Part shown: in pieces, positions 35,429-43,533 of the stretch
How the letters are laid out: the number at the start of each line of letters is the position of its first letter
Position numbering within the stretch: position 1 is the stretch's first letter
NCBI RefSeq assembly: GCF_013391635.1
Contig: NZ_JACAWU010000002.1
Coordinates: 1 to 64,000, forward strand
From: Natronomonas gomsonensis
Lineage (GTDB): Archaea; Halobacteriota; Halobacteria; Halobacteriales; Haloarculaceae
Length of the DNA: 64,000 nt
Direction of reading: 5' to 3'
The notes under the pieces: model-generated
The model's database searches: none
Told to the model about the DNA's origin: nothing
The model's input: only the letters and a program-made list of their open reading frames with translations
Made by a program: the position numbers and the translations under genes

Positions 35429-35550
35429 TGTCTCTACAATACTGTCTATTGAACTGTGTCGTAATGACGTTACTGGTTGGTTCCGGTCCCGCGTCGTTCC
35501 ATTCCACGGTCCAGTAGCGGCTTCGGCGTACATGGTGGGCGGAAAGGTCC

Positions 35551-35574
35551 CCGAAATAATTTCGGGAACTCCCG
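35551..35574. promoter_or_regulatory. Near-palindromic regulatory site in the divergent promoter region, copy 1
   Basis: CCGAAATAATTTCGG, then GAACTCCCGG: the best match of the set and palindromic apart from the central base. It lies 105 bp before the dioxygenase start and 130 bp before the HTH-rhodanese start, so it may serve both directions. Confidence 0.65.
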
Positions 35575-35602
35575 GTGAATCTCCCCCGTCTCGAGTGAAT
35601 AT

Positions 35603-35625
35603 ACGAAATTATTCTCCCCGCTCGA
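35603..35625. promoter_or_regulatory. Near-palindromic regulatory site in the divergent promoter region, copy 2
   Basis: ACGAAATTATTCTCCCCGCTCG, a weaker copy centred about 54 bp before the dioxygenase start, 51 bp from copy 1. Confidence 0.5.
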
Positions 35626-35630
35626 ATGGT

Positions 35631-35637
35631 TTTAAAT
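35631..35637 (+). promoter_or_regulatory. TATA box of the persulfide dioxygenase gene
   Basis: TTTAAAT lies 26-32 bp before the ATG at 35663, a good leaderless promoter just downstream of regulatory copy 2. Confidence 0.55.
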
Positions 35638-35662
35638 GTGGTAATTATACAATACAGTGACG

Positions 35663-36835
35663 ATGGTCGAGACAATCACGGCAGAGCAGTTGAGAGATAT
35701 GATCGACGCCGACGAGGAGTTCGTCCTCTTCGACACTCGGTCGCCCGATAGTTTCGAGGATTGGCACATCGACGGCGCCGAGAACGTGGAGTACTCCGGG
35801 GACGACGACGAACTCGTCGGAGAACTCGACGAGGACGCCATCGACGCTGGCGACACCGTCGTCACGATTTGTGCGACGGGTAACTCCGCGAGCAGTTTCG
35901 CCGAGTACCTCGAACGCGAAGGTGACGCCCACGACGTCAAAACCGTCGAGGGTGGCATGGAAGCCTGGAGTATGGTGTACGACATCGTTCCAATCGCCAC
36001 CGAGAACGACGACCTCGTCGTTCTACAACTCCAGCGACGCTCCAAAGGCTGTCTGGGGTACGTCGTCGGTTCGAAGCGCGCCGGCGAGGCCGCACTCGTC
36101 GACGTGACCCGTGCGACCGACGAGTTCGTCGACGCCGCCCGCGCATACGGGCTGAAAATCACCCACATCCTCGATACGCACATCCACGCCGACCACATCT
36201 CGAAGGGGCGAGAACTCGCCGACCGACTCGACGTGCCGTACCACCTCGGCGCGCCCGCCGCGACGCGCGACCCCGACTTCGAGTTCGACCCCATCGAACC
36301 GAACTCCGTCGTCGAACTCGGCGACGTCGAAATCAAAGCTGTCCACACCCCCGGACACACCACGGGCATGACTTCGTACCTCGTTGACGACGAGGCACTC
36401 TTGACCGGCGACACGCTGTTTGTCGAGTCCATCGGCCGGACGGAACTCCAGTTCGCCGACAAGGACGCCCGTGACGGCGCACGCGTCCAGTACGAGACGC
36501 TGCATAAGGTCATCATGACCGAATCGAACGACGTGAAGATTCTGCCGGGGCACTTCTCGGTCACCGACGACGGCGAGTACATCGACGTGACGCCCGGACA
36601 ACCGATGTTCTCCACGGTCGGCTACCTCTGGAAGAACAACGAGATTCTCCAGCTGGACGAAGACGAGTTCGTCGAGCACATGTTCGAGAACCTGCCGTCG
36701 AAGCCGCCGAACTACGAACAGGTCATCGCGACGAACGCCGGCGAGTACGACCCCGAAGAGGGCGAGGAGTCCGAACTCGAACTCGGGCCGAACCGCTGTG
36801 CGGCGACATCCGAAAGCGCCGTCGCGGACGACTGA
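35663..36835 (+). CDS. Rhodanese-metallo-beta-lactamase fusion (persulfide dioxygenase-like)
   Basis: A 390-residue protein with an N-terminal rhodanese domain (ICATGNSASSFAEYL, catalytic Cys) and a C-terminal MBL-fold domain of the ETHE1 type: THIHADHISKGRELA, HTPGHTTGMTSYLV and GDTLFVESIGRTEL. It would oxidise a protein or glutathione-like persulfide to sulfite and pass sulfur via the rhodanese. I use the ATG at 35663 (an upstream GTG at 35657 is less likely). Divergent from the HTH-rhodanese gene. Confidence 0.88.
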   Translation: MVETITAEQLRDMIDADEEFVLFDTRSPDSFEDWHIDGAENVEYSGDDDELVGELDEDAIDAGDTVVTICATGNSASSFAEYLEREGDAHDVKTVEGGMEAWSMVYDIVPIATENDDLVVLQLQRRSKGCLGYVVGSKRAGEAALVDVTRATDEFVDAARAYGLKITHILDTHIHADHISKGRELADRLDVPYHLGAPAATRDPDFEFDPIEPNSVVELGDVEIKAVHTPGHTTGMTSYLVDDEALLTGDTLFVESIGRTELQFADKDARDGARVQYETLHKVIMTESNDVKILPGHFSVTDDGEYIDVTPGQPMFSTVGYLWKNNEILQLDEDEFVEHMFENLPSKPPNYEQVIATNAGEYDPEEGEESELELGPNRCAATSESAVADD

Positions 36836-36958
36836 AGTCGTTTCCCACCCCTGACGCAGGCGGTACGTATCCCATCCCTTCTCCCCAGTTGCTGAGCGCA
36901 TCGTTTTTGATTCGAAGCCACGTTGCTCGGTAGGCCCCGTGCTCACCCGAACACAGGG

Positions 36959-36964
36959 TTTTAA
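36959..36964 (+). promoter_or_regulatory. TATA-like box of the ribbon-helix-helix gene
   Basis: TTTTAA lies 25-30 bp before the ATG at 36989. Confidence 0.45.
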
Positions 36965-36988
36965 CGGCCACCTCCCGAATCGTCGTGT

Positions 36989-37231
36989 ATGCCCGACGTG
37001 GAAGTGTCGTTGCCGGACCGAATCGACAGTGAAATCGACCGTCTCGTCAGCCAAGGCGAGTTCCTGAACCGCGAGCAGGCGGTCGAAGAACTCCTCTCGA
37101 TGGGCGTGTCTGCCTACGCGACGACCGAAGACACCGACGATGTCGAGGGTGACCTGTTCACGCAGATGACCGACGACCAACAGGACCCGGCAGCGATGAC
37201 GGACGAACCGGACGACGAGTTCACGTTCTGA
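36989..37231 (+). CDS. Small ribbon-helix-helix (CopG-like) protein
   Basis: An 80-residue protein whose first 45 residues look like a ribbon-helix-helix domain: PDVEVSLPDRIDSEIDRLVS followed by FLNREQAVEELLSMG. The tail is acidic and disordered. A DNA-binding role is likely; no toxin partner lies beside it, so it is not an obvious antitoxin. Confidence 0.8.
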   Translation: MPDVEVSLPDRIDSEIDRLVSQGEFLNREQAVEELLSMGVSAYATTEDTDDVEGDLFTQMTDDQQDPAAMTDEPDDEFTF

Positions 37232-37243
37232 GGAAACCGCGGT

Positions 37244-38038
37244 TCACTGCTGTTCGTCGACCGATAGCGGTGCGTCGCTCCGGTAGACGTACCGCATCGG
37301 AAGCCCTTCGGCGTCGCTCGGTGGGTCGGCGGGAAGCGACCGCAGTTCGCCGGGACCGGGGCGGACGGTCAGCGCGAGTGCGACGGCATCGAGAACGGCC
37401 GGTATCGGAACGCGGTGGCCGGCGGTGGCCTCGGCGACGGACTGGACGGTCGGCGGCGCGTCGCGGTCGAACTCCGCGAGCGTGCGCATCCGTTCGGCGT
37501 AGCCGGCGGCAACCGCCGGTTGCTCCGTCATGGGTTCGCCCGCGAAGGCACGGTAGCACAGTTCGGGATGGGCCTCGACGAATATCGGCTGGGCCTCGTC
37601 GATGGTCGTCAGGAAGTCGTCGACGGCGTTGACGAGGTGGGCACGCTCGAAGGCGGCGCGGGACAGTTCGCTGTCGGTTTTCCGCTCGTGGACCCGAGCG
37701 GCGGTGCGATAGCGCTGCTTGCGGGTGGCTTCCCGGACGGGCGCGGGCACGATGGCGTCGGTCCTGGCGAGGTACTCGGCGGCGGCGCGTTCGTTCGCTC
37801 GCGGTGCCGTCGCGGACTCCAACCCGACCGGCACGTCGATGGCGATGCGCTCGGCGCTGTCCTCGTAGCGCGTCCAGAGTTCGCCGACCCCGCCGACGAC
37901 CGCCGTGTGGTCGTAGCCCGTTTCGGTGTAGGCGACTGCCAGCCAGGCGCCGTCACGAGCGACGCTGCCGACGTAGTAGTCGCTCACGTTGTACAACTGC
38001 GCGTGCCCGTACGTAGGTGTATCGCCGATGTCCGACAC
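37244..38038 (-). CDS. DUF429 protein
   Basis: A 264-residue protein with the DUF429 outline: an RNase H-like first half (YYVGSVARDGAWLAVAY, IAIDVPVGLES), a middle section with FVEAHPELCYRAFAG and a C-terminal GHRVPIPAVLDAVALALTVR. The conserved acidic pairs suggest a metal-dependent hydrolase or nuclease; the substrate is unknown. It lies 21 bp after the YqcI/YcgG gene. Confidence 0.83.
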   Translation of the reverse strand: MSDIGDTPTYGHAQLYNVSDYYVGSVARDGAWLAVAYTETGYDHTAVVGGVGELWTRYEDSAERIAIDVPVGLESATAPRANERAAAEYLARTDAIVPAPVREATRKQRYRTAARVHERKTDSELSRAAFERAHLVNAVDDFLTTIDEAQPIFVEAHPELCYRAFAGEPMTEQPAVAAGYAERMRTLAEFDRDAPPTVQSVAEATAGHRVPIPAVLDAVALALTVRPGPGELRSLPADPPSDAEGLPMRYVYRSDAPLSVDEQQ

Positions 38039-38059
38039 GCGTCGTGCGCTTTCCCGGCG

Positions 38060-38881
38060 TCAGTCGGCGGCGACGGAGTCCTCGGGACCGGCGAGAAGGT
38101 CGCTTTTGGGGTGGTCGCGGGTGACGTTGATGGGGCAGCTGTCGGGCGCCTGGGATTCGTCTTCCCGGAAGAGGTACTGGCGCCACTCGCGGTCGCCTTC
38201 GACCCCCCAGTCCCCCAAATCGGCGTGTGGACAGACACCGTCGTACCCTTCCAGTCGGTTTTGAATCACCTCGCGGGCGTGTTGGCCCTGCTCGTAGTCG
38301 GCGGTGACGTGCATGTTCTCGAACAACGCCCGGGGTTGGAACGTGATTTCCAGTCCGATGGGACAGTAGCGGCTCGTGTAGGTGTCGTAGAACGGCGCCC
38401 GACACGTCGGGAACATCGGTTCGCCGCCGAATGAGAACTCCCACTTCGGGTCGTCGGGGTCCGTCGGGATGTCGGCGGGCCACGGTTCGGGGTCGTGGAC
38501 GTGGAGGAACTGGAGGATGTGCCAGAGGGTGTCGTGGTAGTCGGCTTCCGAACGGCGGCGTTCGGGCGGGCGGAAGAACGCGACAAGCGAGGCGCGATCG
38601 GCGTGGTCCTCGTAGCAGTCGAGGTACTCCAGGATGGCCTCACCGAGTCCCGTGAGTGCGTCCCGGTCGCTCATCGACGGGACGCAGGTGTACAGCAAAT
38701 CGCCGTTGCGGACGGCTTCGGTCCCGAAAAAGCAGGGAAACGGCGTCCCGTTGCGCTCGCCGGTGAGACCGTCGGTGAAGGAGGTGAAGTGCGCTCGAAC
38801 CCACCCGGGGACTCGCTCGGCGTCGACGCGTTCGGCCATCGTCTCGTGGTCGACGAGCGATTGGAGACCCGACTCGTTCAT
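38060..38881 (-). CDS. YqcI/YcgG-family protein
   Basis: A 273-residue protein with the family's FPCFFGTEAVRNGDLLYT near residue 50, SLVAFFRPP, FEFSFGGEP-like WEFSFGGEPMFPTCRAP, and SRYCPIGLEITFQPR. The many Cys, Trp and His residues suit a metal or heme site; members include heme-dependent oxidases such as GntA. No function can be read beyond that. Confidence 0.85.
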   Translation of the reverse strand: MNESGLQSLVDHETMAERVDAERVPGWVRAHFTSFTDGLTGERNGTPFPCFFGTEAVRNGDLLYTCVPSMSDRDALTGLGEAILEYLDCYEDHADRASLVAFFRPPERRRSEADYHDTLWHILQFLHVHDPEPWPADIPTDPDDPKWEFSFGGEPMFPTCRAPFYDTYTSRYCPIGLEITFQPRALFENMHVTADYEQGQHAREVIQNRLEGYDGVCPHADLGDWGVEGDREWRQYLFREDESQAPDSCPINVTRDHPKSDLLAGPEDSVAAD

Positions 38882-38980
38882 ACACGGCGTTGCCGTCGTG
38901 GATTACTCAACGTTGTGCTTTCGATAGCCTCGTTCGGATTACTCGCGGTGGGTCGGACATGGACAGAAGTCCAGTGTGGG

Positions 38981-39217
38981 TCACCGCTCCTCTGCCGAAG
39001 CCAAGGCGACTTCCAGCGAAACGAAAAAGCCGTAGTAGGCGACGACGCCGGCGAGCATCAGGAGGTAGTACGCCCAGTCGGGGCCGTCGACGAACCGGAA
39101 GATGACCGTCACGAGCGTCACCCACACGACGGCGAAGACGAGATCGGTGATTATGCCGCCGCGGTTTTCGAGGATGTACTCGCCGAGTCGTTCGAGGGCG
39201 TTGCCGTCGCTGGCCAT
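38981..39217 (-). CDS. Small two-helix membrane protein
   Basis: A 78-residue protein with two hydrophobic helices (DLVFAVVWVTLVTVIF and YYLLMLAGVVAYYGFFVSL) and short charged ends. The family is not recognised. Its ATG is at 39217. Confidence 0.65.
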   Translation of the reverse strand: MASDGNALERLGEYILENRGGIITDLVFAVVWVTLVTVIFRFVDGPDWAYYLLMLAGVVAYYGFFVSLEVALASAEER

Positions 39218-39248
39218 ACGTCTTCTCCGGGGAGGGTCGGCTAAAAGG

Positions 39249-39347
39249 TCACGGCGCCGGGCCGAACAACAGCGGTCGGACGAGGAACCACAACACGACT
39301 GCGAACACCCCTCCCAACACGAGACCGGTCGTGGCTATCGGGTCCAT
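39249..39347 (-). CDS. Possible 32-residue single-helix membrane protein
   Basis: A short frame from ATG 39347 to TGA gives a protein with one helix, TGLVLGGVFAVVLWFLVRP, and no other features. It lies 31 bp upstream of the previous small gene. Its membrane character and the lack of an alternative use for this gap support it, but the length makes the call weak. Confidence 0.4.
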   Translation of the reverse strand: MDPIATTGLVLGGVFAVVLWFLVRPLLFGPAP

Positions 39348-39434
39348 ATCCGACTGTCTGCGATTCTTCCAGTTAAATTTTTCTCGATTAATCGGGCGCT
39401 ACTGGCCTGATGGCGCAATATTTGTGGTCGGAAC

Positions 39435-40406
39435 TCAGAACAGCGCTTCGCTCTCGTCGAGCACTTCGGCGGGGCCGCCGACGCCCCACCGGCGGGTATC
39501 GATACCCAACTCGGCGATGGCGTTTTCGACCTCCTCGACGTATGCTGCGGTCGTGTTGACGTACACGGACGCTCCGGTGTCCGTCGAGAAGTAGACGGGA
39601 ACGCCATCGTCCCGGAGTTCTCGAACCGTTTCGAACACTTCCAGCGTCTCGGGTTTCCAGTACACCCACCCGGCGGGGCCGGTCATCGTCGTCGCCGCCA
39701 GCGACAGCGAGTCGTGTTCGGCCAACTCGAAGGCGTCCTCGAAGTTCCCTTCGCGGAGGGCGTGTCGCATCTCCGCGATTTGGCCGTGGATGTGGGCCAT
39801 CCGCGCCTGGAACATGTGGCTGTCGGCGGCTTCCTTGTGGGCCTCTTCGGTGTGTTTGAACGCCGGAATCTCGGCGGCGACGATTCGGAGGTCGTCTTCG
39901 AGGTCGGTCTCGATGCGCTCGGAGCGGCAGTCCTCGTCGTCCAGTCCCGTTCGGAGATGCGAGAAGGCACCGGTGACCGCTCGTGCTGCAGAGGAGGAGC
40001 CACGCCGGGCGACCGTCGACATCTCCGGGCGCGTCATCCCGAGGTCGGCCGCGGTACACAGCGCGACGGCGGCGGCGGCGAACCCCGAGGACGACGACCC
40101 GAAGCCGATGTTCGTCGGGAAGTCGTTGACCGATTCGAAGCGAACCCGGTGGTCGAACCCCGCCAACTCCCGGACGTGGTCGACGACGGTTTCGATGCGT
40201 TCGGCGCCGCGGCCGTCGACTTCCTCGCCGTCGATGACGTAGATATCCTCCGCCAGCGAGGGGTCGAACTCGGCGGTGGTCTTGGAGTGACTCGGCGCGG
40301 TACAGACGGAGATGGAGTCGTGATACGGGAGTCGCAACTCCTCGTCGCGCATCCCGTGGTACTTCACGAGCCCCTGAATCGGGTGGGCCTTCGCGGTCGC
40401 TTTCAT
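39435..40406 (-). CDS. mvaD: Phosphomevalonate decarboxylase (GHMP family)
   Basis: A 323-residue GHMP enzyme. It begins KATAKAHPIQGLVKYHGM, has NFPTNIGFGSSSSGFAAAA-type ATP loop (DFPTNIGFGSSSSGFAAAAV) and the late VYFSTDTGASVYVNTT. Haloarchaeal homologues decarboxylate mevalonate 5-phosphate, giving isopentenyl phosphate for lipid and carotenoid synthesis, and not the diphosphate; that specificity is known for Haloferax and inferred here. Confidence 0.9.
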   Translation of the reverse strand: MKATAKAHPIQGLVKYHGMRDEELRLPYHDSISVCTAPSHSKTTAEFDPSLAEDIYVIDGEEVDGRGAERIETVVDHVRELAGFDHRVRFESVNDFPTNIGFGSSSSGFAAAAVALCTAADLGMTRPEMSTVARRGSSSAARAVTGAFSHLRTGLDDEDCRSERIETDLEDDLRIVAAEIPAFKHTEEAHKEAADSHMFQARMAHIHGQIAEMRHALREGNFEDAFELAEHDSLSLAATTMTGPAGWVYWKPETLEVFETVRELRDDGVPVYFSTDTGASVYVNTTAAYVEEVENAIAELGIDTRRWGVGGPAEVLDESEALF

Positions 40407-40472
40407 ACCCGAAACTCCGAGGGCGGCGTCTTTGCAGTTTCGCTCCGCCGGTTTCGTATCCCGTCGAGAGCG

Positions 40473-42086
40473 TCAGGCCTCTCGCGGAACGAACCGGACG
40501 ACGATGTCCCGGTCGGGCTGGAGGTTGATGGCGGAGTCGATGCCCACGTCGGGAGCCTCGTGTGGCTCTTCGGCGCCGGGGCCTGCGAATTCGACGCGGT
40601 GAGTCGCGAGCGTCGTCGCGAGGACAGTCGTCGCCTCCGTCGTCGCGATGGCTTCCCCGAGACAGGCGTGGCGGCCGCCGGAGAACGGGAAGTACGCGAA
40701 CTCGTGGCGGTCAGACTCGCTCTCGAATCGCGAGGGGTCGAACGTCTCCGGGTCGTCCCACAGGTCGGGGTCCCGGTGGACGACGTACGGGCTCACGAGG
40801 ACGTGACTGCCGGCCTCGACGTCGACGTCGCCGAACGTCACGTCCGATTTCGCGGTCCGGCCGAAGATGGGCAATGACGGGTACAGCCGCATGGTCTCCT
40901 TCCAGACCCGCCGTGTGTACGGGACCGATTCGAGGAACTGCGGTCCATCGACCGGGTGACAGGCGGCCTCCGGTCCGTCCGGGAGGTCGTGGTCGTCGAG
41001 TGCGTCCGGGCCGGCGAGCAGCGCGGTCGCGCGTGCCTCCTCGTGGATTCGCTGTTGGACCTCCGGCCGAGCAGCGAGCAGGTAGAACGCCCACGTCAGC
41101 CCGGCGCTCATCGTCGCGTGGCCGGCGATGAGCAACCCCATCACCTCCTGTCTGAGCGCCTCCGGTGGGATGTGCTCGCCGGTCACGGGGTCCCGGCGGC
41201 GGAGCCACTCGCCGAGGGCGTCGTCGAACACCAGCGGCGTGCGCTGTCGGCGGGCGACCACGTCCGTTGCCGCTGACTGCAGCGTCTCGACGGCGGCCTC
41301 GGTCCGCCGCTCGTGACGGCCCGTCAACTCGATGTGTGGGTCGAACCCCAGCGGCCGATGTATCCACGACGGCAGCGACAGCCGCTCGGGCAGTTGTCGA
41401 GTCGCGTAACTGGTGACGAGGTGGAGTTGCCGGCGCTTGAACAGCGCCCGCAGGGTGGCGACGGCGTCGATGACCTCGACCTCGTGGGCGCGCATATCGG
41501 GGCCGAACAGCGAGACGCCGAGGAGCCGTAACGTGAGTCGCCGCATCGCTGGCAACAGGCGGATGCCGTCGGTGCCGGCCGCCCAGACGCGAGCAGGCTC
41601 CGGAACCGTACTCGGGTCGCCGGAACTCACCTGCCCCGGAAGACCGTCGGCGAACTCCCCGAGCGTCGAGAGCGTCGTCTCCGCCAACTCGGGGACGTGG
41701 CCCTGTGCCTGCTCTTCGGCGAATTCCGGGCCGACGAGTCGGAGGCGTTCCACCCACGACCCCTCTCCGCTGTCGGCGTGGAGGCTGACGATACTGTTGC
41801 GGACGACGCGGCTGAAGTCCCGCGAGCCGGGAACGTCGAGCGCGCGGAAATCGGAGGGGTCGGACTGCAGCACCGACTGGATGTCCTCGGGGTTCGACAG
41901 CAGGTACACCCCGGAATCGAGCGCGGGATGTAGCGGCGGGACGCGAACTACGTCGCCGTAGCGGTCACGGAGCGCTGTCGCGACGACGACCGGGTCGTCG
42001 TTGACGAGCGTCGGTAGAAACTCGACGAGTTCCGTCAGCGTCGGGCCGTGCTGTGGCCCATCCCCACCCGGGCTGAGGATGCTCAT
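40473..42086 (-). CDS. Cytochrome P450
   Basis: A 537-residue P450, long for the family. The I-helix oxygen-binding motif is GLLIAGHATMSAGLTW, the ExxR motif KETMRLYPS, and the heme loop FPFSGGRHACLGEA with the Cys thiolate ligand. The N-terminus has no obvious membrane anchor. The substrate is not evident; carotenoid or fatty acid hydroxylation are common haloarchaeal options. A perfect palindrome sits at its start, so expression is probably repressed by a dedicated regulator. Confidence 0.93.
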   Translation of the reverse strand: MSILSPGGDGPQHGPTLTELVEFLPTLVNDDPVVVATALRDRYGDVVRVPPLHPALDSGVYLLSNPEDIQSVLQSDPSDFRALDVPGSRDFSRVVRNSIVSLHADSGEGSWVERLRLVGPEFAEEQAQGHVPELAETTLSTLGEFADGLPGQVSSGDPSTVPEPARVWAAGTDGIRLLPAMRRLTLRLLGVSLFGPDMRAHEVEVIDAVATLRALFKRRQLHLVTSYATRQLPERLSLPSWIHRPLGFDPHIELTGRHERRTEAAVETLQSAATDVVARRQRTPLVFDDALGEWLRRRDPVTGEHIPPEALRQEVMGLLIAGHATMSAGLTWAFYLLAARPEVQQRIHEEARATALLAGPDALDDHDLPDGPEAACHPVDGPQFLESVPYTRRVWKETMRLYPSLPIFGRTAKSDVTFGDVDVEAGSHVLVSPYVVHRDPDLWDDPETFDPSRFESESDRHEFAYFPFSGGRHACLGEAIATTEATTVLATTLATHRVEFAGPGAEEPHEAPDVGIDSAINLQPDRDIVVRFVPREA

Positions 42087-42112
42087 ACATGTGTGTTATT
42101 GTCACACATGTA
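42086..42112. promoter_or_regulatory. Palindromic operator at the P450 start
   Basis: TACATGTGTG at 42086-42095 and CACACATGTA at 42103-42112 form a perfect 10-bp inverted repeat around a 7-bp centre. It lies between the TATA box (TATAACTT, 42111-42118, on the minus strand) and the ATG, covering the probable transcription start, so a bound factor would block transcription. Confidence 0.65.
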
Positions 42113-42166
42113 TAACTTGATTGGCCGCTTCCGCCGTGGATGCACGGACGGCGTGCCGTTATGTGG

Positions 42167-43423
42167 CTACGGCCACGTGCCGCCTTCCTCGTAGGCGGTC
42201 AGCACGCGGCGGAGCGCGACGACGTAGGCTGCCGTCCGGAAGTTCGGAATCTCGAGTTCCTCGTAACAGTCGATGAGCCCCTCGAACGCCTCGACGATGT
42301 GGCGCTCCAGTTCGTCGTTGACTTTCTCCTCGGTCCAGTAGAACCGCTGTCTGTTCTGGACCCACTCGAAGTACGACACGGTGACACCACCGGCGTTCGC
42401 GAGGATGTCGGGGAAAACGTGGACGTCCCGTTCGGTGAGTACGTCGTCGGCGTCCGGCGTCAGCGGGCCGTTTGCCGCTTCGACGATGACGTCCGCGCTC
42501 ACCTCCTCGGCGAGGTCGCCGTCGATGGCGTTCTCCAGTGCCGCCGGCACCAGCAGGTCCACGTCCAGCGTCAACAACTCCTCGTTGGTCAACTCCTCGA
42601 CGTCGTCGTAGCCCGTGACCGACCCGGTTTCGAGTTTGTGTTCCTTGACCGCCTCGGCGTCCAGTCCCGTCTCGTCGTACACCGCACCGGAGGAGTCCGA
42701 GACCGCCACGACGTTGGCTCCGAGTTCCGATTCGAGGAGGCGTGCGGCGACGCTGCCGGCGTTACCGTACCCCTGTACGGCGACGGTCGCTCCGGGCATC
42801 CCCTTGCCGAGGTAGTCGAACGCCTCACGAGCGGTCAACATCGTCGAGCGGCCTGTCGCCTCGACACGCCCACGGGACCCACCGGATTCGATAGCTTTCC
42901 CCGTGACGACGCCCGGCGCCGTCGTGTTTTCGAGCGTCTCGTAGGTGTCTTTCAGCCAGTTCATCTCCTGTTGGCCGGTGTTCACGTCGGGTGCGGGGAT
43001 GTCGCGGTCCTCGCCGATGAGTGGTCGGAGTTCCTTCGCGTACGACCGGGTGATGCGTTCGAGTTCGGCCGTCGAGTACTCCCGTGGGTCGATGACGATG
43101 CCGCCTTTCCCACCGCCGTAGGGGATGTCGACGGTCGCACACTTGTACACCATCCACCCCGACAGCGCCTTCACCTCGTCACGGCTGACGCCCGGGTGAT
43201 AGCGGATGCCGCCCTTGTACGGCCCGCGGTCGCCGTTGAACTGCGAGCGGTAGGCCCGGAACACGCCGATAGAGCCGTCGTCTAGCTCGACGGAGAGGTT
43301 CGTCTCAAGTACTCGTTCAGGGTTTCGTAAGCGTTCGAGCGTGTCCTCGTCGACGTCCACGTAGGCCGCGGCGTCGTCGAGCTGTTCTTGAAAGCTCTCG
43401 AACGGATTGACATCCTCAGACAT
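42167..43423 (-). CDS. gdh: Glutamate dehydrogenase
   Basis: A 418-residue Glu/Leu/Phe/Val dehydrogenase interconverting glutamate and 2-oxoglutarate. The catalytic lysine lies in [14 protein letters not shown], the substrate Lys in [11 protein letters not shown], and the dinucleotide fold is [18 protein letters not shown]. Cofactor (NAD or NADP) is not certain from sequence. A near-palindrome over its TATA box suggests regulation. Confidence 0.95.
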   Translation of the reverse strand: MSEDVNPFESFQEQLDDAAAYVDVDEDTLERLRNPERVLETNLSVELDDGSIGVFRAYRSQFNGDRGPYKGGIRYHPGVSRDEVKALSGWMVYKCATVDIPYGGGKGGIVIDPREYSTAELERITRSYAKELRPLIGEDRDIPAPDVNTGQQEMNWLKDTYETLENTTAPGVVTGKAIESGGSRGRVEATGRSTMLTAREAFDYLGKGMPGATVAVQGYGNAGSVAARLLESELGANVVAVSDSSGAVYDETGLDAEAVKEHKLETGSVTGYDDVEELTNEELLTLDVDLLVPAALENAIDGDLAEEVSADVIVEAANGPLTPDADDVLTERDVHVFPDILANAGGVTVSYFEWVQNRQRFYWTEEKVNDELERHIVEAFEGLIDCYEELEIPNFRTAAYVVALRRVLTAYEEGGTWP

Positions 43424-43440
43424 ACCAAAGCACTCGGTCA

Positions 43441-43459
43441 GTCACCGCTTAAGCGTGAC
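43441..43459. promoter_or_regulatory. TATA box with flanking palindrome of the glutamate dehydrogenase gene
   Basis: CGCTTAAGCG is a perfect palindrome inside GTCACCGCTTAAGCGTGAC, whose outer arms also pair. The TTAAG core lies 25-30 bp before the ATG at 43423, so the palindrome covers the TATA box. Confidence 0.45.
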
Positions 43460-43533
43460 GAACCACCTACTGGAGGGGCCACCAAACGTGACCGTCAGAT
43501 GGCACGTGTGGAGTGACGTAGCTGACCGCCCGT

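Noticed and set aside
36989..37231. Antitoxin of a toxin-antitoxin pair
   Set aside because: The ribbon-helix-helix protein has no toxin-like neighbour.
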